This document shows positions 39,678 to 49,080 of a DNA stretch of 64,000 nt, piece by piece; the stretch's first letter is position 1, and each line of letters begins with the position of its first letter. Location: positions 806,001 through 870,000 of the forward strand of contig NC_035923.1 in the NCBI RefSeq assembly GCF_000348985.1, given 5' to 3'. Source of the stretch: Huiozyma naganishii CBS 8797 (lineage: Eukaryota > Ascomycota > Saccharomycetes > Saccharomycetales > Saccharomycetaceae). The translations under genes and the position numbers were made by a program. The notes under the pieces are model-generated. The model did no database searches. It had not been told where the DNA came from and saw only the letters and a program-made list of their open reading frames with translations.

Positions 39678-40607
39678 AGCGAATCCTTTTTATCTTATCC
39701 TGCCAACTTGCCTTGTATGCTATCTGTCCCTCCCAAAAAAGGCGCAGTCCTTGATCTATTCACGGGCAAAACCCTATTTCTCACGTACTTATCTTTAAGC
39801 TGTCCTCGTCTGTACTTCAGTCTCTCTCAGTTCAAAATAAAACCAAAAAAGAGTAAAATAAAAGTTCTTATTTATCCTATCGTTACAATCCAAAGGGGGA
39901 GAGGCACTGTAACAATAAAACAAAAATAAAAAAAAGTAAACGAAGTTGAATACACAGCCGGTGTAACAGTATCGTTTAAAAAAGAAAAGGAGAGAAAATG
40001 AACAAGCAGCAAGAGAACACTTCCACTTGACAGACAACTCCGGAGGGCAGCGTGGCGATCCTTGAAGGTTTGATATGAGTGCTTCTGTAGTGGCAAGAAC
40101 TCTTCCTTCTTGTTTTCACGAAAAGTGAAAAATTAAAAAACAGGAAAAGTTGAAAAAAGTTGAAAATATGAAAAGTAAAAATAACAGTTTGAGGGAAAAC
40201 CCGCAACTCGTATCCTTCCAGTCACTTGAAAGACGGTGTAAATATGTTCCCAATTCTACCGTTAAAGATAGCTGTATATCAACCGGATCTTATCACGGTT
40301 CGGCTTCCCTTGCTATCAGAATCCCTTTTACTATATTCCTTCTAAATGGTGCTGCCACTTCCCTAGAAGGACGTGAACCCGGGTTCCAGACTTCCTATTT
40401 GGGGCAGTGGGTGAGCCTTCTTACCTCTTTCGGATGGACAGCAGCTTCCTGATCCAGTAATAGTTGGGGCCCGACCCATTCCGCTCCCGCACTGGGACAC
40501 GCGCCGTGAAGAGTGACGATAATAGCGGACTCCACGTTGGCGCCTCGCTAGTGTTTGAGGAGAGTACGTAGTATATGTATTGTAGGTAGTGGTGCAAGAT
40601 GGGGGTT
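39678..40607. promoter_or_regulatory. MSN5 upstream region / RPF1 3' side with GC-rich island
   Basis: About 930 bp. The MSN5-proximal part is A-rich. From about 40250 to 40560 the base composition becomes GC-rich, with self-complementary stretches such as GAACCCGGGTTC at 40376-40387. ORFs of 76-100 codons overlap here on both strands, but none resembles a known protein. No tRNA boxes are found. A structured RNA is possible but not shown. Confidence 0.4.
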
Positions 40608-41495
40608 TCACAGGTGGAATTTCTTTTTGTCTTTGTCCATTTCTGGTTTGTGTTCCCACTCGGTCTCCTCACGGAGGCCTCTCTGTATCCTCTTAAGTTT
40701 CAAAGTGAATTGTGGTCCAAGTTCCTGTAGCCCAACTTTTTCCTCGTCTTTGAAGATGTACCGATGCCTTCTGAAGAAGATGTAATCTCTTTGGTTGTGC
40801 AGCGTGATCACCTGGCGGCCTTCGAAATCCGGGTCCTGTGGGAATATCGACTGGAACAGTCTCCCCACGGTCTTCCCGAGTCTTGTCTGGAAGTTGTTCA
40901 AGATCAGTTCCGGGATGTGACTTGTCGCTCTACCGTGGCCGTGGACTTTCAACACCTCCACGTACGAGCTCAGTTTGAAGTAGAAAGTGGGGCCATCGGG
41001 CAAATGCATGAACGTCAGCCCTGTCACTTTTTTCTTGTCCTCGTTGATGACCACCATGTCGGTGAAGTTTCTCTTTATGCACATCTCCGCGATCTCCTTC
41101 AATTTGTAACCGAACTTCCGCTTGACAAAGGTGACGTTTGGGAGCACCTCGATGAGCACGTTCGCGAACTCGTACGCACACTTCCGAGCATTCACATTCG
41201 TAGTCAGGAATATTTTCGGTGGCATATCCTTATTATTGCTGTTGAAGTGCCGCATTAGGTCGTCCTCGTCGTCCTCGACCTCTGCGCCAATCGTCTCATC
41301 GTACTCCCTCTTCGAGTCAATCGTCTGCGGGACGTTCTCAGCCAGCCGCTTGGCCTTCAGTTCCGGGTTGCTTCTCTCCTCCTTCGCCCTTGTGCTCCTC
41401 AACTTGTGCCTTTCTTTGTTCTTCTGGTCTCTGATCCGGGCAAAGACATCCTGCCTCTTCATCTTATTTTTGATTTCTATCTCATGTCCAGCCAT
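40608..41495 (-). CDS. RPF1: Brix-domain 60S ribosome assembly factor Rpf1
   Basis: Rpf1 works in the nucleolus on early 60S precursors. The 295-residue product has the same length as S. cerevisiae Rpf1 when the ATG at 41495 is used (MAGHEIEIKNKMKRQ). The frame extends upstream only through a TTG. After a charged N-terminus the Brix domain begins near PPKIFLTTNVNARKCAYEFANVL. It contains GPTFYFKLSSY, FQSIFPQDPDFEGRQVITLHNQRDYIFFRRHRY and GLQELGPQFTLKLKRIQRG. The C-terminus is basic. Two PAC elements and an RRPE lie upstream. Confidence 0.97.
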   Translation of the reverse strand: MAGHEIEIKNKMKRQDVFARIRDQKNKERHKLRSTRAKEERSNPELKAKRLAENVPQTIDSKREYDETIGAEVEDDEDDLMRHFNSNNKDMPPKIFLTTNVNARKCAYEFANVLIEVLPNVTFVKRKFGYKLKEIAEMCIKRNFTDMVVINEDKKKVTGLTFMHLPDGPTFYFKLSSYVEVLKVHGHGRATSHIPELILNNFQTRLGKTVGRLFQSIFPQDPDFEGRQVITLHNQRDYIFFRRHRYIFKDEEKVGLQELGPQFTLKLKRIQRGLREETEWEHKPEMDKDKKKFHL

Positions 41496-41589
41496 GGTGA
41501 CGCCTTTTCGTGACAAGTACAATTAACTTCAAAAGTGTAGCGGTTCACTGCTTGCTGGCCACACTGTTATCACTGTCAATCCGCCCCAA

Positions 41590-41666
41590 CTCATCGCAAA
41601 CCAACTGTCACTCTACAATTTTACCTCATCGACAAAAAAAAAAATTCAACTTCTAAAAAATTTTCA
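41590..41666 (-). promoter_or_regulatory. PAC and RRPE elements of RPF1
   Basis: CTCATCGC at 41590-41597 and CTCATCG at 41625-41631 are PAC (GCGATGAG) in the gene's orientation. AAAAAATTTTCA at 41655-41666 is RRPE. Together they lie 95-171 bp before the ATG, the classic arrangement of ribosome-biogenesis promoters. Confidence 0.7.
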
Positions 41667-41672
41667 TAGACA

Positions 41673-41679
41673 TTACCCG
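41673..41679 (-). promoter_or_regulatory. Candidate Reb1 site of RPF1
   Basis: TTACCCG lies about 180 bp before the RPF1 ATG and next to the RRPE, a sensible place for a nucleosome-displacing factor. Motif evidence only. Confidence 0.45.
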
Positions 41680-41915
41680 GATCCCATGATGTCGAGGCAA
41701 GTTACATTATGATGTCATTTGCTTGTTAAGCATTCCGAAGAAGACAATACTGTTGATGTATACACGTAGATTTCTTTTGAACAGAAAAAACATACATACA
41801 CACACACGATTACATACAGGAGCGCACGGTTGTATGCCTTGAGAGAGAGTGTGATGACATGCAGCTACACTAATACTAGTGAGTAGGAAAAAAAGCGTTG
41901 CGTTGATCCGACTGC

Positions 41916-42245
41916 TCATTTCTGGAACCTTTCCTTGTACTTGAAATTGCGCTCCTCACCGGCGTAGCGACCATTCCTCAATATAGCGTCGATAGCCTGT
42001 TCCTCGTTTTTGTTACCGTCGAACTCAAACGCGATCTGCGCATTGGAGGCCTCGCCAAGCTCACCCTCGTTGCCCCTCCCGTCGTCGTTCGTGTACACGT
42101 GGAACACCTCCACGACTTTGGTCATTTCCGGTAGGTTAATCGTTTCGTTGTTCTTGACGTAGTTCTTGACTGCCTCCTCAGAGCTTACGAAAACGATGAA
42201 ATCGGTCTTCTTACCTTGGTAGAAATACTTGAATGTGTTGGACAT
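41916..42245 (-). CDS. RTC3: SBDS-like N-domain stress protein Rtc3 (Hgi1)
   Basis: Rtc3 is a small protein with the fold of the SBDS N-terminal domain, linked to RNA metabolism and strongly induced by stress in S. cerevisiae. The 109-residue product (S. cerevisiae 111) shows the expected KYFYQGKKTDFIVFVSSEE start and the core FHVYTNDDGRGNEGELGEASNAQI. The single-domain length distinguishes it from the full SBDS factor Sdo1. It is YHR087W by order (RPF1-RTC3-NAM8). The upstream DNA is full of CCCCT elements. Confidence 0.93.
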   Translation of the reverse strand: MSNTFKYFYQGKKTDFIVFVSSEEAVKNYVKNNETINLPEMTKVVEVFHVYTNDDGRGNEGELGEASNAQIAFEFDGNKNEEQAIDAILRNGRYAGEERNFKYKERFQK

Positions 42246-42865
42246 TATTAGTGCTTGTTACTTGTTACTGTTGCTGTTGATATAGTATATATACTAGCTA
42301 CTGACCTGAGTCTTGAAATCTAAGATGAAAGAGACAAATTGAGTTTCCTAAGACAAAAACGTCCTCCTTAAATACGAATTGGCAGGAATCCACATGACGT
42401 TAAATGCTACTGCCCATGACCAAGGGGGGGTGGGGGGGGGAGAGTTCTGGTAACTTCCGAAGAAAATAACACAGTCAACAGCTGCCCCCTCCTCCTTTAC
42501 GAGACGCCAACAGCTTCACCAGCGGTGTCAGCTCGCCCAGGCAGCCAACAGCAAACGGGGAGGCAGACAGAGAGAGACAGTTTCCCCCTTTGGGCCACGG
42601 AGGGTCCCCGCTCACGTGATGCGCGAAAACAGGCGGTGCGCCCCTGTTTTTCTTGCTGTTGTTGGGCGAGGCGTCTGTTCCCTCCGCGGGGATAGGGCCT
42701 GGGGCAGGGAAGCACCCAACCGGTGCGGCTTCACACTGAGTGTGCTGGGCGTGACAGCCGTGGGGACCTGTGGGCACGTGGTTGGCTGGCGGTTGGTGTC
42801 TCACTGGACCCTCCACGCGCAGGCAATCTAGGATGGCGTGACTTATGGAGATGGGGCCCCGGAGA
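42246..42865 (-). promoter_or_regulatory. RTC3 promoter with G-runs, STRE and CACGTG motifs
   Basis: A G-run (G7-T-G10) lies at about 42424-42441. Stress-response CCCCT elements are at 42486-42490, 42585-42589 and 42641-42645. A perfect palindrome TCACGTGA sits at 42612-42619 and a second CACGTG at 42775-42780. CCCCT/AGGGG is bound by Msn2/Msn4 and CACGTG by Cbf1 or Pho4. The far end also holds NAM8's 3' flank. Confidence 0.55.
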
Positions 42866-43185
42866 TTAAACATACATAAACCCGTTGCTTGCTCTCTCCA
42901 GTCTATCAAATGCAGAAGAGTTCACGGCTGTGTAAGCTCCAGTTAATGTAGATTGGTTAGCTGGACTTTGGTCGACCACTGATTCTTGTTGCCCCTGTTG
43001 ATCCATAGGAACGATACCGTTGTAGCTGTTCTGTTGGAAACCTGGCAGTAGACTTTGTGCGGTAGTAGTTTGAACGTTGCGGTTCATCTGCATCACTGCA
43101 GGGAAATGGCTGTACGTGGGTTGCTGTAGTAGCGGCTGCGCTCTGTACACGGGGAGGAACCGTGCTGCTGCAGTTGCTGTTGTTT
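42866..43185 (-). other. NAM8: Displaced C-terminal segment of NAM8
   Basis: In a frame shifted from the main NAM8 ORF, about 100 codons continue to a stop at 42866. They read ARFLPVYRAQPLLQQPTYSH and so on, ending AFDRLERASNGFMYV. That end matches the S. cerevisiae Nam8 terminus (RLEQGSNGFMFA), so this is the real C-terminus of NAM8 in another frame. One extra A in AAACAACAGC (around 43178-43186) would join the two parts and give KQTA, as in S. cerevisiae. The joined length would be about 473 aa (S. cerevisiae 523). Confidence 0.8.
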
Positions 43186-44286
43186 CGCTGATCTGCCCCA
43201 GGATAACCGGACACGAGAATTGGATATTGGGAATCCTTGCATCTGGGATATGGCGGTCTCTGCAGATATTCTGTCGATATACTGGACAAACCCGCAGCCT
43301 TTACCCACAGGGATCTTCACGTAGACAATTTCACCGAACGGTTGGAAGTACTGGCGTAACTCCTCCTCCTTGACGAGGGGGGAAAGCCCGCCAATGAACA
43401 CAGTAGTGTTGTTTGGGTCTGTGAAATGGTTCAGTGCTGGTTGTTGCTGGATAGGATACATGAATTGCGAAAATAATGCACTGTTTGGGGTGTTGCTCTT
43501 ACCACCCGCTGGTTTGCTGCCACCGTACCGATCATGCCCAACTTGTCTGCTACCGCCAGCACCACTATTCGATTGACCCGAGGACATCCCGACTTTCAAA
43601 GCACGGCCGTTCAAGAATACACCTTGCATCTCAGCGAGGGCGGTTTGTTGGTCTGCAGGGTCCCGGAACCTAATAAACCCGTACCCCTTCGACACACCAG
43701 TAGAGAGATCGATGACAACTTTGGCGTGCTCCGTAGATGGGTACCTGCTGATAAACAAATCGAACAGTTGAGCCTCAGTGACGTTGGGTGCCAAGTCACC
43801 AACAAATATCGAAAAGTTGTTGCCGCCTGTAGTCGACACACCGGCAGTACTAGGGGCGCTTGATGAAGCCCAATTCAACTTCAGTTTCTTGTGCGGGTGG
43901 CCCGGAATGCTCATCTTGTTTTTCAATAGTGCGTTGGATGCGTTGAAATGCGTAGGGAAGTCAATGAAACAGTACCCCTGGTTTCGAGGGCCAGACTCAT
44001 TCCCCATATAGTTGTTGTTCTGCCACATCATCTTCACAGAAATATTGTCCTCGCCAATACTAGACCAGATGCGCTTGATCACATTTTCGTCCCAACTCGG
44101 TTCCAGGTCACCCATGTAGAGCTGTACACCTGCATCGTTGCTCATGTTTTGATCTGTGTGAGTGCCGTTGTGGAAGGACCGTGACCCGTAAGAATTGCTG
44201 CCAGCGCTATTCCCTGCATGGTGACTATTCTGGTGGTTGCTCCTCCGAAGATAATAGTTACTTTGCGCTTGATTGTTGTATGGCAT
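43093..44286 (-). CDS. NAM8: U1 snRNP RNA-binding protein Nam8 (frame breaks after RRM3)
   Basis: Nam8 is a TIA-1-like U1 snRNP protein needed for meiotic splicing with Mer1. From the ATG at 44286 the frame gives 397 residues with three RRM domains. RRM1 has LYMGDLEPSWDE and GYCFIDF, RRM2 has FSIFVGDLAPNVTEAQLFDLF and GYGFIRF, and RRM3 has TTVFIGGLSPLVKEEELR and GCGFVQY. After the conserved NSRVRLSWGRSAK the frame leaves the family and ends within 30 residues. The conserved Q-rich C-terminus lies in another frame downstream. All three RNA-binding domains are complete, so a short product might partly work. Confidence 0.9.
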   Translation of the reverse strand: MPYNNQAQSNYYLRRSNHQNSHHAGNSAGSNSYGSRSFHNGTHTDQNMSNDAGVQLYMGDLEPSWDENVIKRIWSSIGEDNISVKMMWQNNNYMGNESGPRNQGYCFIDFPTHFNASNALLKNKMSIPGHPHKKLKLNWASSSAPSTAGVSTTGGNNFSIFVGDLAPNVTEAQLFDLFISRYPSTEHAKVVIDLSTGVSKGYGFIRFRDPADQQTALAEMQGVFLNGRALKVGMSSGQSNSGAGGSRQVGHDRYGGSKPAGGKSNTPNSALFSQFMYPIQQQPALNHFTDPNNTTVFIGGLSPLVKEEELRQYFQPFGEIVYVKIPVGKGCGFVQYIDRISAETAISQMQGFPISNSRVRLSWGRSAKQQQLQQHGSSPCTERSRYYSNPRTAISLQ

Positions 44287-44894
44287 TTGTACCAGCAATT
44301 GTCACTTGAATCTGTATTACCCGAAATATACTGTTTTGTTTTCCTGTGAATCGCGATCACTATGCTAATTGATAAGCAATACGCTGGAATGAAACCGCTT
44401 TAATAATGACAAACCGTGAGAAAAGAAAAGAGTACTGATTACCCCACTATAATGTATCACGATAAAATACAAAAATGCTCACCTCTTTGCACCCTCAATA
44501 TATGACTAATTTCGCACATCCCAGTAGTCCGGAATCATGTATACAACAGAAGACGTTCGATCTTACTTCTTTTAAACAATTTTTTGCCTTTACGAAATAT
44601 GATGCAACACAGAAAATCTCTGGAAAGAAAAATAGAAGGACCTGAAATTTTCCTTCTATTTTTTTTCTCGACATGAAACTCTGAATACGGAAAATCGCAC
44701 AATGACTACTTACGCTTGGCAAAACGTATGAATCTGCCTCTAATCGCAGGAAATATTGCAACTACATTATCTAATGAATGATATACACACACATATATAT
44801 ATATATCCCCCTAAAACTGTTACCTGGGTGGGTATAAATCTTAAAAGTCGTTATGTTAGGAGTAGTTCTAATTGGCAGCGCTTCCCCCCGGTCA
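44287..44894. promoter_or_regulatory. NAM8 promoter / STE12 3' region
   Basis: About 610 bp. A Reb1 core TTACCCG lies at 44317-44323, only 31 bp before the NAM8 ATG. A TA/CA repeat (ACACACACATATATATATAT) lies near 44785-44805. IPI1 occupies this slot in S. cerevisiae; I find no trace of it here. Confidence 0.45.
44317..44323 (-). promoter_or_regulatory. Candidate Reb1 site at the NAM8 start
   Basis: TTACCCG on the + strand, 31 bp from the NAM8 ATG. It is unusually close to the start codon, so its function is less certain than for the other sites. Confidence 0.35.
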
Positions 44895-47138
44895 TCAGTG
44901 TGGTTGTTGAGACTTACGAAAACACAGGTTTGCATCATCGTCTGGATTGGAGAATCGGTTGACGTCGCCTTTCTTCGTTTTGCGACTACCTTTTTGTCGG
45001 TTGGGTCTTTGCTGCTGCTGCTGTTGCGGTTCCATTTGTTGCTCGACCCGCTTAACAATATACGACCTGTCATATTCACTGTCTTTCAAAGAGATTGGTT
45101 TGGGAGCTTGGCTCTGTGTCCTTCCCGTCTTGAGTGGTCTGGTCTTCTTTGAAGAGATGGGACGTTGTTTTACAGTGGTCCTAATTGAAGACGCGTACAT
45201 CGGTGACGGGCTCCTATAATTGCTATCGGGATTACTTGGTATTCTAGCAGATCTTTGTGGTGACATCATATTATGTCTTTGCGGAGATATGCCGTAGAGC
45301 TGTGAAGCGGAGTGTTGCGGAAACCAAGGTGATGTTAGATATGGGTTGAAACTTGTGACTGGGGTAGTAGAAGATTGCCCGTTGTTGTAATACCGAAGTG
45401 CGTACTGCGACCTTGTGAGTGGTTGCGACTGTATCATAGTGGCCCACGTATTAGGATCTTCATGAACTGGATAATATTTACCGTCAGCTACATTCATGTC
45501 GTATCTGTGGTCGAAAAATACGTCAGAGTTAATACCATTTGGGTCACCCCCAAAATCTTGGAGCTGATTGTTTGAGTTCCTGCCTGCATTGTAATTTACA
45601 GATGTTCCTGTATTACTGCTGGGACCGGGGTATCGGTATGGGAAATCGTAACCCTGTTGCTGTGGGTGGTAGGGAAACATGGACCCATCCACTTGTTCCA
45701 TTTTGTCCTTTTCAAAATTACCACTGCTCTTCCCTCTTGGAGAGTTACTTGTTGCCCATTCACTTCTATCTTCTTGCCCATTTACATACCCACCCCTGTT
45801 GACAGAGCCGAGGTTTAAATTCATATGCTGCGGTCTTTGCCGTACAAGGTTGTAATATTCCCTATTCGTCATAACATGAGGGGTTGTGCCCAACAATGCC
45901 AAATCTGAGTATGGCTGCTCTGCGAGATAGTGCGGCCTGTTCTCTTGCATAACTTCTTCTTCCTCATGAAATGCACCAAACGCGTTATCTGCAAAACCTG
46001 AAAGGTTATCTGATACGGCAGTATCAGGCGGATTGCTTACCGGCACTACTGCCGCATTGTTAGATGGAGACGGTATTCCTGTTTCTACTGTTTGTCGAGG
46101 CTGTGACATCGGATATTCTACTGTTACAGGGAAATAATCGAGGGGAAAATCCTCCTCGACCACGTTTTTTGTTGTATCGTTAGTTTTTGTACTAGTACCA
46201 GTAACGACAGGATCTTCAAATATCCCGGGATTGTCACCCAGAAAAGCATTACTGTCGGTTTCTTCTCGGTCCTTGTTTTCTTTCTCATTATTTGCATCGA
46301 GTTCTGTGTCCGATTCTAGGACTAGTGTCTGTGGGATTATCTGACCCGGATTGATAGGTGACGGTACCTGTATAGGAAGATGAGCTTGGTTATTAGTATC
46401 CATTCTTGAGCCAGCTTCTGTTATACGTTCTATCTCATTTTTTATCATGGATTGCATTCTGGTTACATTTTCTTGGAACTCCTCTTGCTCGGGAGTAGTA
46501 CCATCATGAATCTCATTAGTCTTGAGCAGTTCCAGATAACTTGTCAGCTGTTCAGATACACTTAATTCTGAGGCCAAGTTCAGCTTGAAAGACAATGCAG
46601 GTTCACGCACTGCCTCTGTGGCTGCTTGTTGCTGGCATTGTTCTCTCTTCAAATCCTTCTCCAATGCATCCAAAAATAGTTTTGTATGCGGGACACTAAA
46701 CCAAAAAAAGATCTTTTGTTTCTTTTGAGTCTTGAGACAGAAATTTTGAAACAGGAAGGAAAGAAACTTTGACTTTGGTTGCTCCAAAGTGGCATCAATC
46801 CCACACTTCAAATTCCTAAGTTCTGAAAAAATACCTTCTTCGAACTTTTTCCTATGAACGATTTTCCGGCCAAACTGCTCGATTAGGTACATGCAAACTT
46901 TAACTATATCTGTCCCCGTCATGTAGAACAATCGGTTCCAGTGGACACAAGACACGAATCCAAGTTCGCTATTTAGATAGTACCTTCTAATAACCTGGTT
47001 TGGCTTCCAATTGATTGGAGCTGTTTTGAGAAAAAAATTCAAATCATCTATGTCTTTCAATCGATCTATTATATGCTTATCTATGAGAAGGTCATTTGGT
47101 ATCGAGCTGGATTCCAATATATTCTGTTGGTAGGCCAT
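44895..47138 (-). CDS. STE12: Mating/filamentation transcription factor Ste12
   Basis: Ste12 activates pheromone-response and filamentous-growth genes downstream of the Fus3/Kss1 kinases. The 747-residue product (S. cerevisiae 688) has the divergent homeodomain-like DNA-binding region at about 45-170. It contains WKPNQVIRRYYLNSELGFVS, GTDIVKVCMYLIEQFGRKI, KKFEEGIFSELRNLKCG and KTQKKQKIFFWFSVPHTKL. The middle is acidic and Asn/Ser-rich. The C-terminus has several SP/TP sites, a basic block (SSKKTRPLKTGRT) and a short poly-Q (QMEPQQQQQQ). It lies between NAM8 and SAM35 as in S. cerevisiae, apart from the missing IPI1. The frame is intact from the first ATG. Confidence 0.96.
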   Translation of the reverse strand: MAYQQNILESSSIPNDLLIDKHIIDRLKDIDDLNFFLKTAPINWKPNQVIRRYYLNSELGFVSCVHWNRLFYMTGTDIVKVCMYLIEQFGRKIVHRKKFEEGIFSELRNLKCGIDATLEQPKSKFLSFLFQNFCLKTQKKQKIFFWFSVPHTKLFLDALEKDLKREQCQQQAATEAVREPALSFKLNLASELSVSEQLTSYLELLKTNEIHDGTTPEQEEFQENVTRMQSMIKNEIERITEAGSRMDTNNQAHLPIQVPSPINPGQIIPQTLVLESDTELDANNEKENKDREETDSNAFLGDNPGIFEDPVVTGTSTKTNDTTKNVVEEDFPLDYFPVTVEYPMSQPRQTVETGIPSPSNNAAVVPVSNPPDTAVSDNLSGFADNAFGAFHEEEEVMQENRPHYLAEQPYSDLALLGTTPHVMTNREYYNLVRQRPQHMNLNLGSVNRGGYVNGQEDRSEWATSNSPRGKSSGNFEKDKMEQVDGSMFPYHPQQQGYDFPYRYPGPSSNTGTSVNYNAGRNSNNQLQDFGGDPNGINSDVFFDHRYDMNVADGKYYPVHEDPNTWATMIQSQPLTRSQYALRYYNNGQSSTTPVTSFNPYLTSPWFPQHSASQLYGISPQRHNMMSPQRSARIPSNPDSNYRSPSPMYASSIRTTVKQRPISSKKTRPLKTGRTQSQAPKPISLKDSEYDRSYIVKRVEQQMEPQQQQQQRPNRQKGSRKTKKGDVNRFSNPDDDANLCFRKSQQPH

Positions 47139-48385
47139 AGTAGAATTGTATCTTTATCGATAAAAAACAAAATAAGATAAAGGTCAAATTGTACTTACCG
47201 CTCGAAGCTTATGCTTTCCAAAGTAGCTGAGAAGGGGAAAAATGAAAACGATAATGCAAGTCTTTCAGGTACTTAATAGGATGGTGCTGTTTTAGTCACT
47301 TTCTCCGGGGACTTCGATAAATCTAACTTTTTGAAAATCGGAGTCTTCTCGTCTTTTTTGCAATTTTTTGAGAGTGATGCTGCCGAGACAGTATATTCAC
47401 AATATAATAGTACAGGCTGGAACACGGGACAAATTGAAGCAAAATTGACAGTGACGAAAATTACTGATTAACTGGGTAGTGGATAGCTGTTCGTCGACAC
47501 AGGAAGAGGAATGAGGTTGATGAAATAAAAAAAAATAATTGAGAAAAAAATTGAAATCTACGGAAGATCCTGCAAAAATGAATATAGCAAATTAGTAATT
47601 GTATAAGACTGAATGCTGAAATAAGGGGAATACAAGCTCCCTGGGGAATGATGCTTTTCAGGAGGGTCAATGGAAAAAAAAAACTAATGAAAAAGGGTAA
47701 AAAACTAATTACAGAATGGAAACTTGGGTATTCTTTGAGGAAACAAAATTGTTGTGAAGGAAATCTATTTTATTAGATACCTTGTGCATTTGATACTTAA
47801 CCGTAAATTTAATTTCCTTGTTTGAGAATCCTCCTCAATGTTATTGAAACGTAACTAAATTGGGCGAGAAGTTTTGGAAACATTTTATATATACAGCCAT
47901 TATGTTTTTCCTTCTCTTTTTTTTCTCCGCTTTCCTAATCAGGGAAATATAGGAAAATCCTCTACGGTTCGCGGAACTGCGCGGAGCACACGGCGGGCAG
48001 AAAATTAAACCAAGTGGGACAAAGTTTCATTCGAAATCTCTCGTTCCAAAAAAAAGGTCGTATCAGTTGCACTGCAGTCCGGCTGCGCAAGAATGTGGTG
48101 AAAAAACCTGAAACAAAACAAAAATAAAACAATGGAACAGTGCGCTGGTGTGTTCCTTCCATTGGCCTACAACATCGCCTACTTCCATTCTGTGATGCCT
48201 GGGTAACTCCCTTGCCTGCTTATTGAGCCAGTTGAGCACAAAGGAAACCAAAAAAATGGGCACACATACATTCCCGCTGAATCTTTGAAACAACCTCCCT
48301 CCGTAGAATGCATTCCAAATTTTCACTATTTATCTTTTTCAAAAGAGGCAACGACAAAGAAAAGGGAGCACCAAGTCTGCATTCT
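47139..48385 (-). promoter_or_regulatory. STE12 upstream region / SAM35 3' end
   Basis: About 1.25 kb, AT-rich, with no gene recognised. Two exact pheromone-response elements TGAAACA occur at 48109-48115 and 48286-48292, and a near match TGAAACG at 47844-47850. STE12 autoregulation through such sites is known in S. cerevisiae. They lie 0.7-1.15 kb from the ATG, so they may be chance. Confidence 0.4.
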
Positions 48386-49080
48386 TTATGTCAACAAGGG
48401 ACATGATTCAACCAGTTTTGGACAATTTGAAACGAGATGGATTTTCAGTTTCGTTTCTTTTGGAGAAACCATTAGGCAGTACACAATCGAGTCTAACATC
48501 AATTGGAAGTATGTATCTTGTCTTTTGTGCTCTACCTCGAACTGATTTAGTAATCGGAACGCTCTTTCTGAAATAATTTCATTGGCAGAATCCTCCAATT
48601 CCATTATCCACATTCTGTAAACTGTTTCTACAAGCATACCAGCATACTCGACCTCTTTCGCTGACAGATACTTGTTGTAGATAAGATTCAAAAGCTCTCC
48701 TCGCGACGTCCTAACGTTGTCCCCATCGAGCAAGAAGGGCAATTCGTGACTCGGTTTGGAAACAACGAGCAGTTTATAAAGCGTTCTCCCACTGGTCCGT
48801 GAGCACTCGAAGTTTATTTTTTTTCATACAAAACCAACTGAACGAACATAGCAACTGGGTCTACCACCCACACAGATTTACCATCTTCCGCAACAGACAC
48901 ACCCTTTACTACAAGAGTGAATGGCTTGCACTCATCCTTCTGATCATGCCCCCCACCTACTCTGCTGAAATAGTACGTTTTACTAGCCAATTCTCTCTCC
49001 AAAGCGAGTTCAGCTACAGGTTGAGCAATGTACTCTACGGCGGGGAACCGTTGAAACAGCGCCACCATCAATTGGGACAT
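48386..49080 (-). pseudogene. SAM35: SAM35 homolog, frame-broken and internally short
   Basis: Sam35 is an essential peripheral subunit of the mitochondrial SAM complex that inserts beta-barrel proteins into the outer membrane. The first 88 codons (49080-48814) match the N-terminus: LFQRFPAVEYIAQPVAEL, then TYYFSRVGGGHD and VVDPVAMFVQLVLYEKK. The frame then ends at TAA just after eight A. The next frame continues NFECSRTSGRTLYKLLVVS, ELPFLLDGDN and so on to SCPLLT at 48386. One more A would join them. Even joined, the protein has about 231 residues against 329 in S. cerevisiae; roughly 100 residues are missing in the middle. It may be a decaying ohnolog or carry sequence errors. Confidence 0.7.

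Larger units (their letters stand above)
41496..41915. promoter_or_regulatory. RPF1 promoter / RTC3 3' region
   Basis: About 420 bp. Nearest RPF1 it carries two PAC elements, an RRPE and a Reb1 core (described separately). The half next to RTC3 holds a CA-rich run (ACATACACACACACG, near 41800) and no gene. Confidence 0.5.

Noticed and set aside
40363..40672. 83-98 codon ORFs overlapping the RPF1 3' end
   Set aside because: No family resemblance, Arg/Ser/Thr-rich, and overlapping the end of RPF1. They are probably frame shadows of GC-rich DNA.
42612..42665. Second CDEI-like TCACGTGA with TGTTTTTCTTG nearby
   Set aside because: The DNA between is not A/T-rich and there is no CCGAA core, so it is not a point centromere.
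47844..48292. Pheromone-response elements controlling STE12
   Set aside because: Not rejected as motifs, but two exact 7-mers in 1.2 kb far from the ATG are near chance expectation, so this is not reported as a finding.
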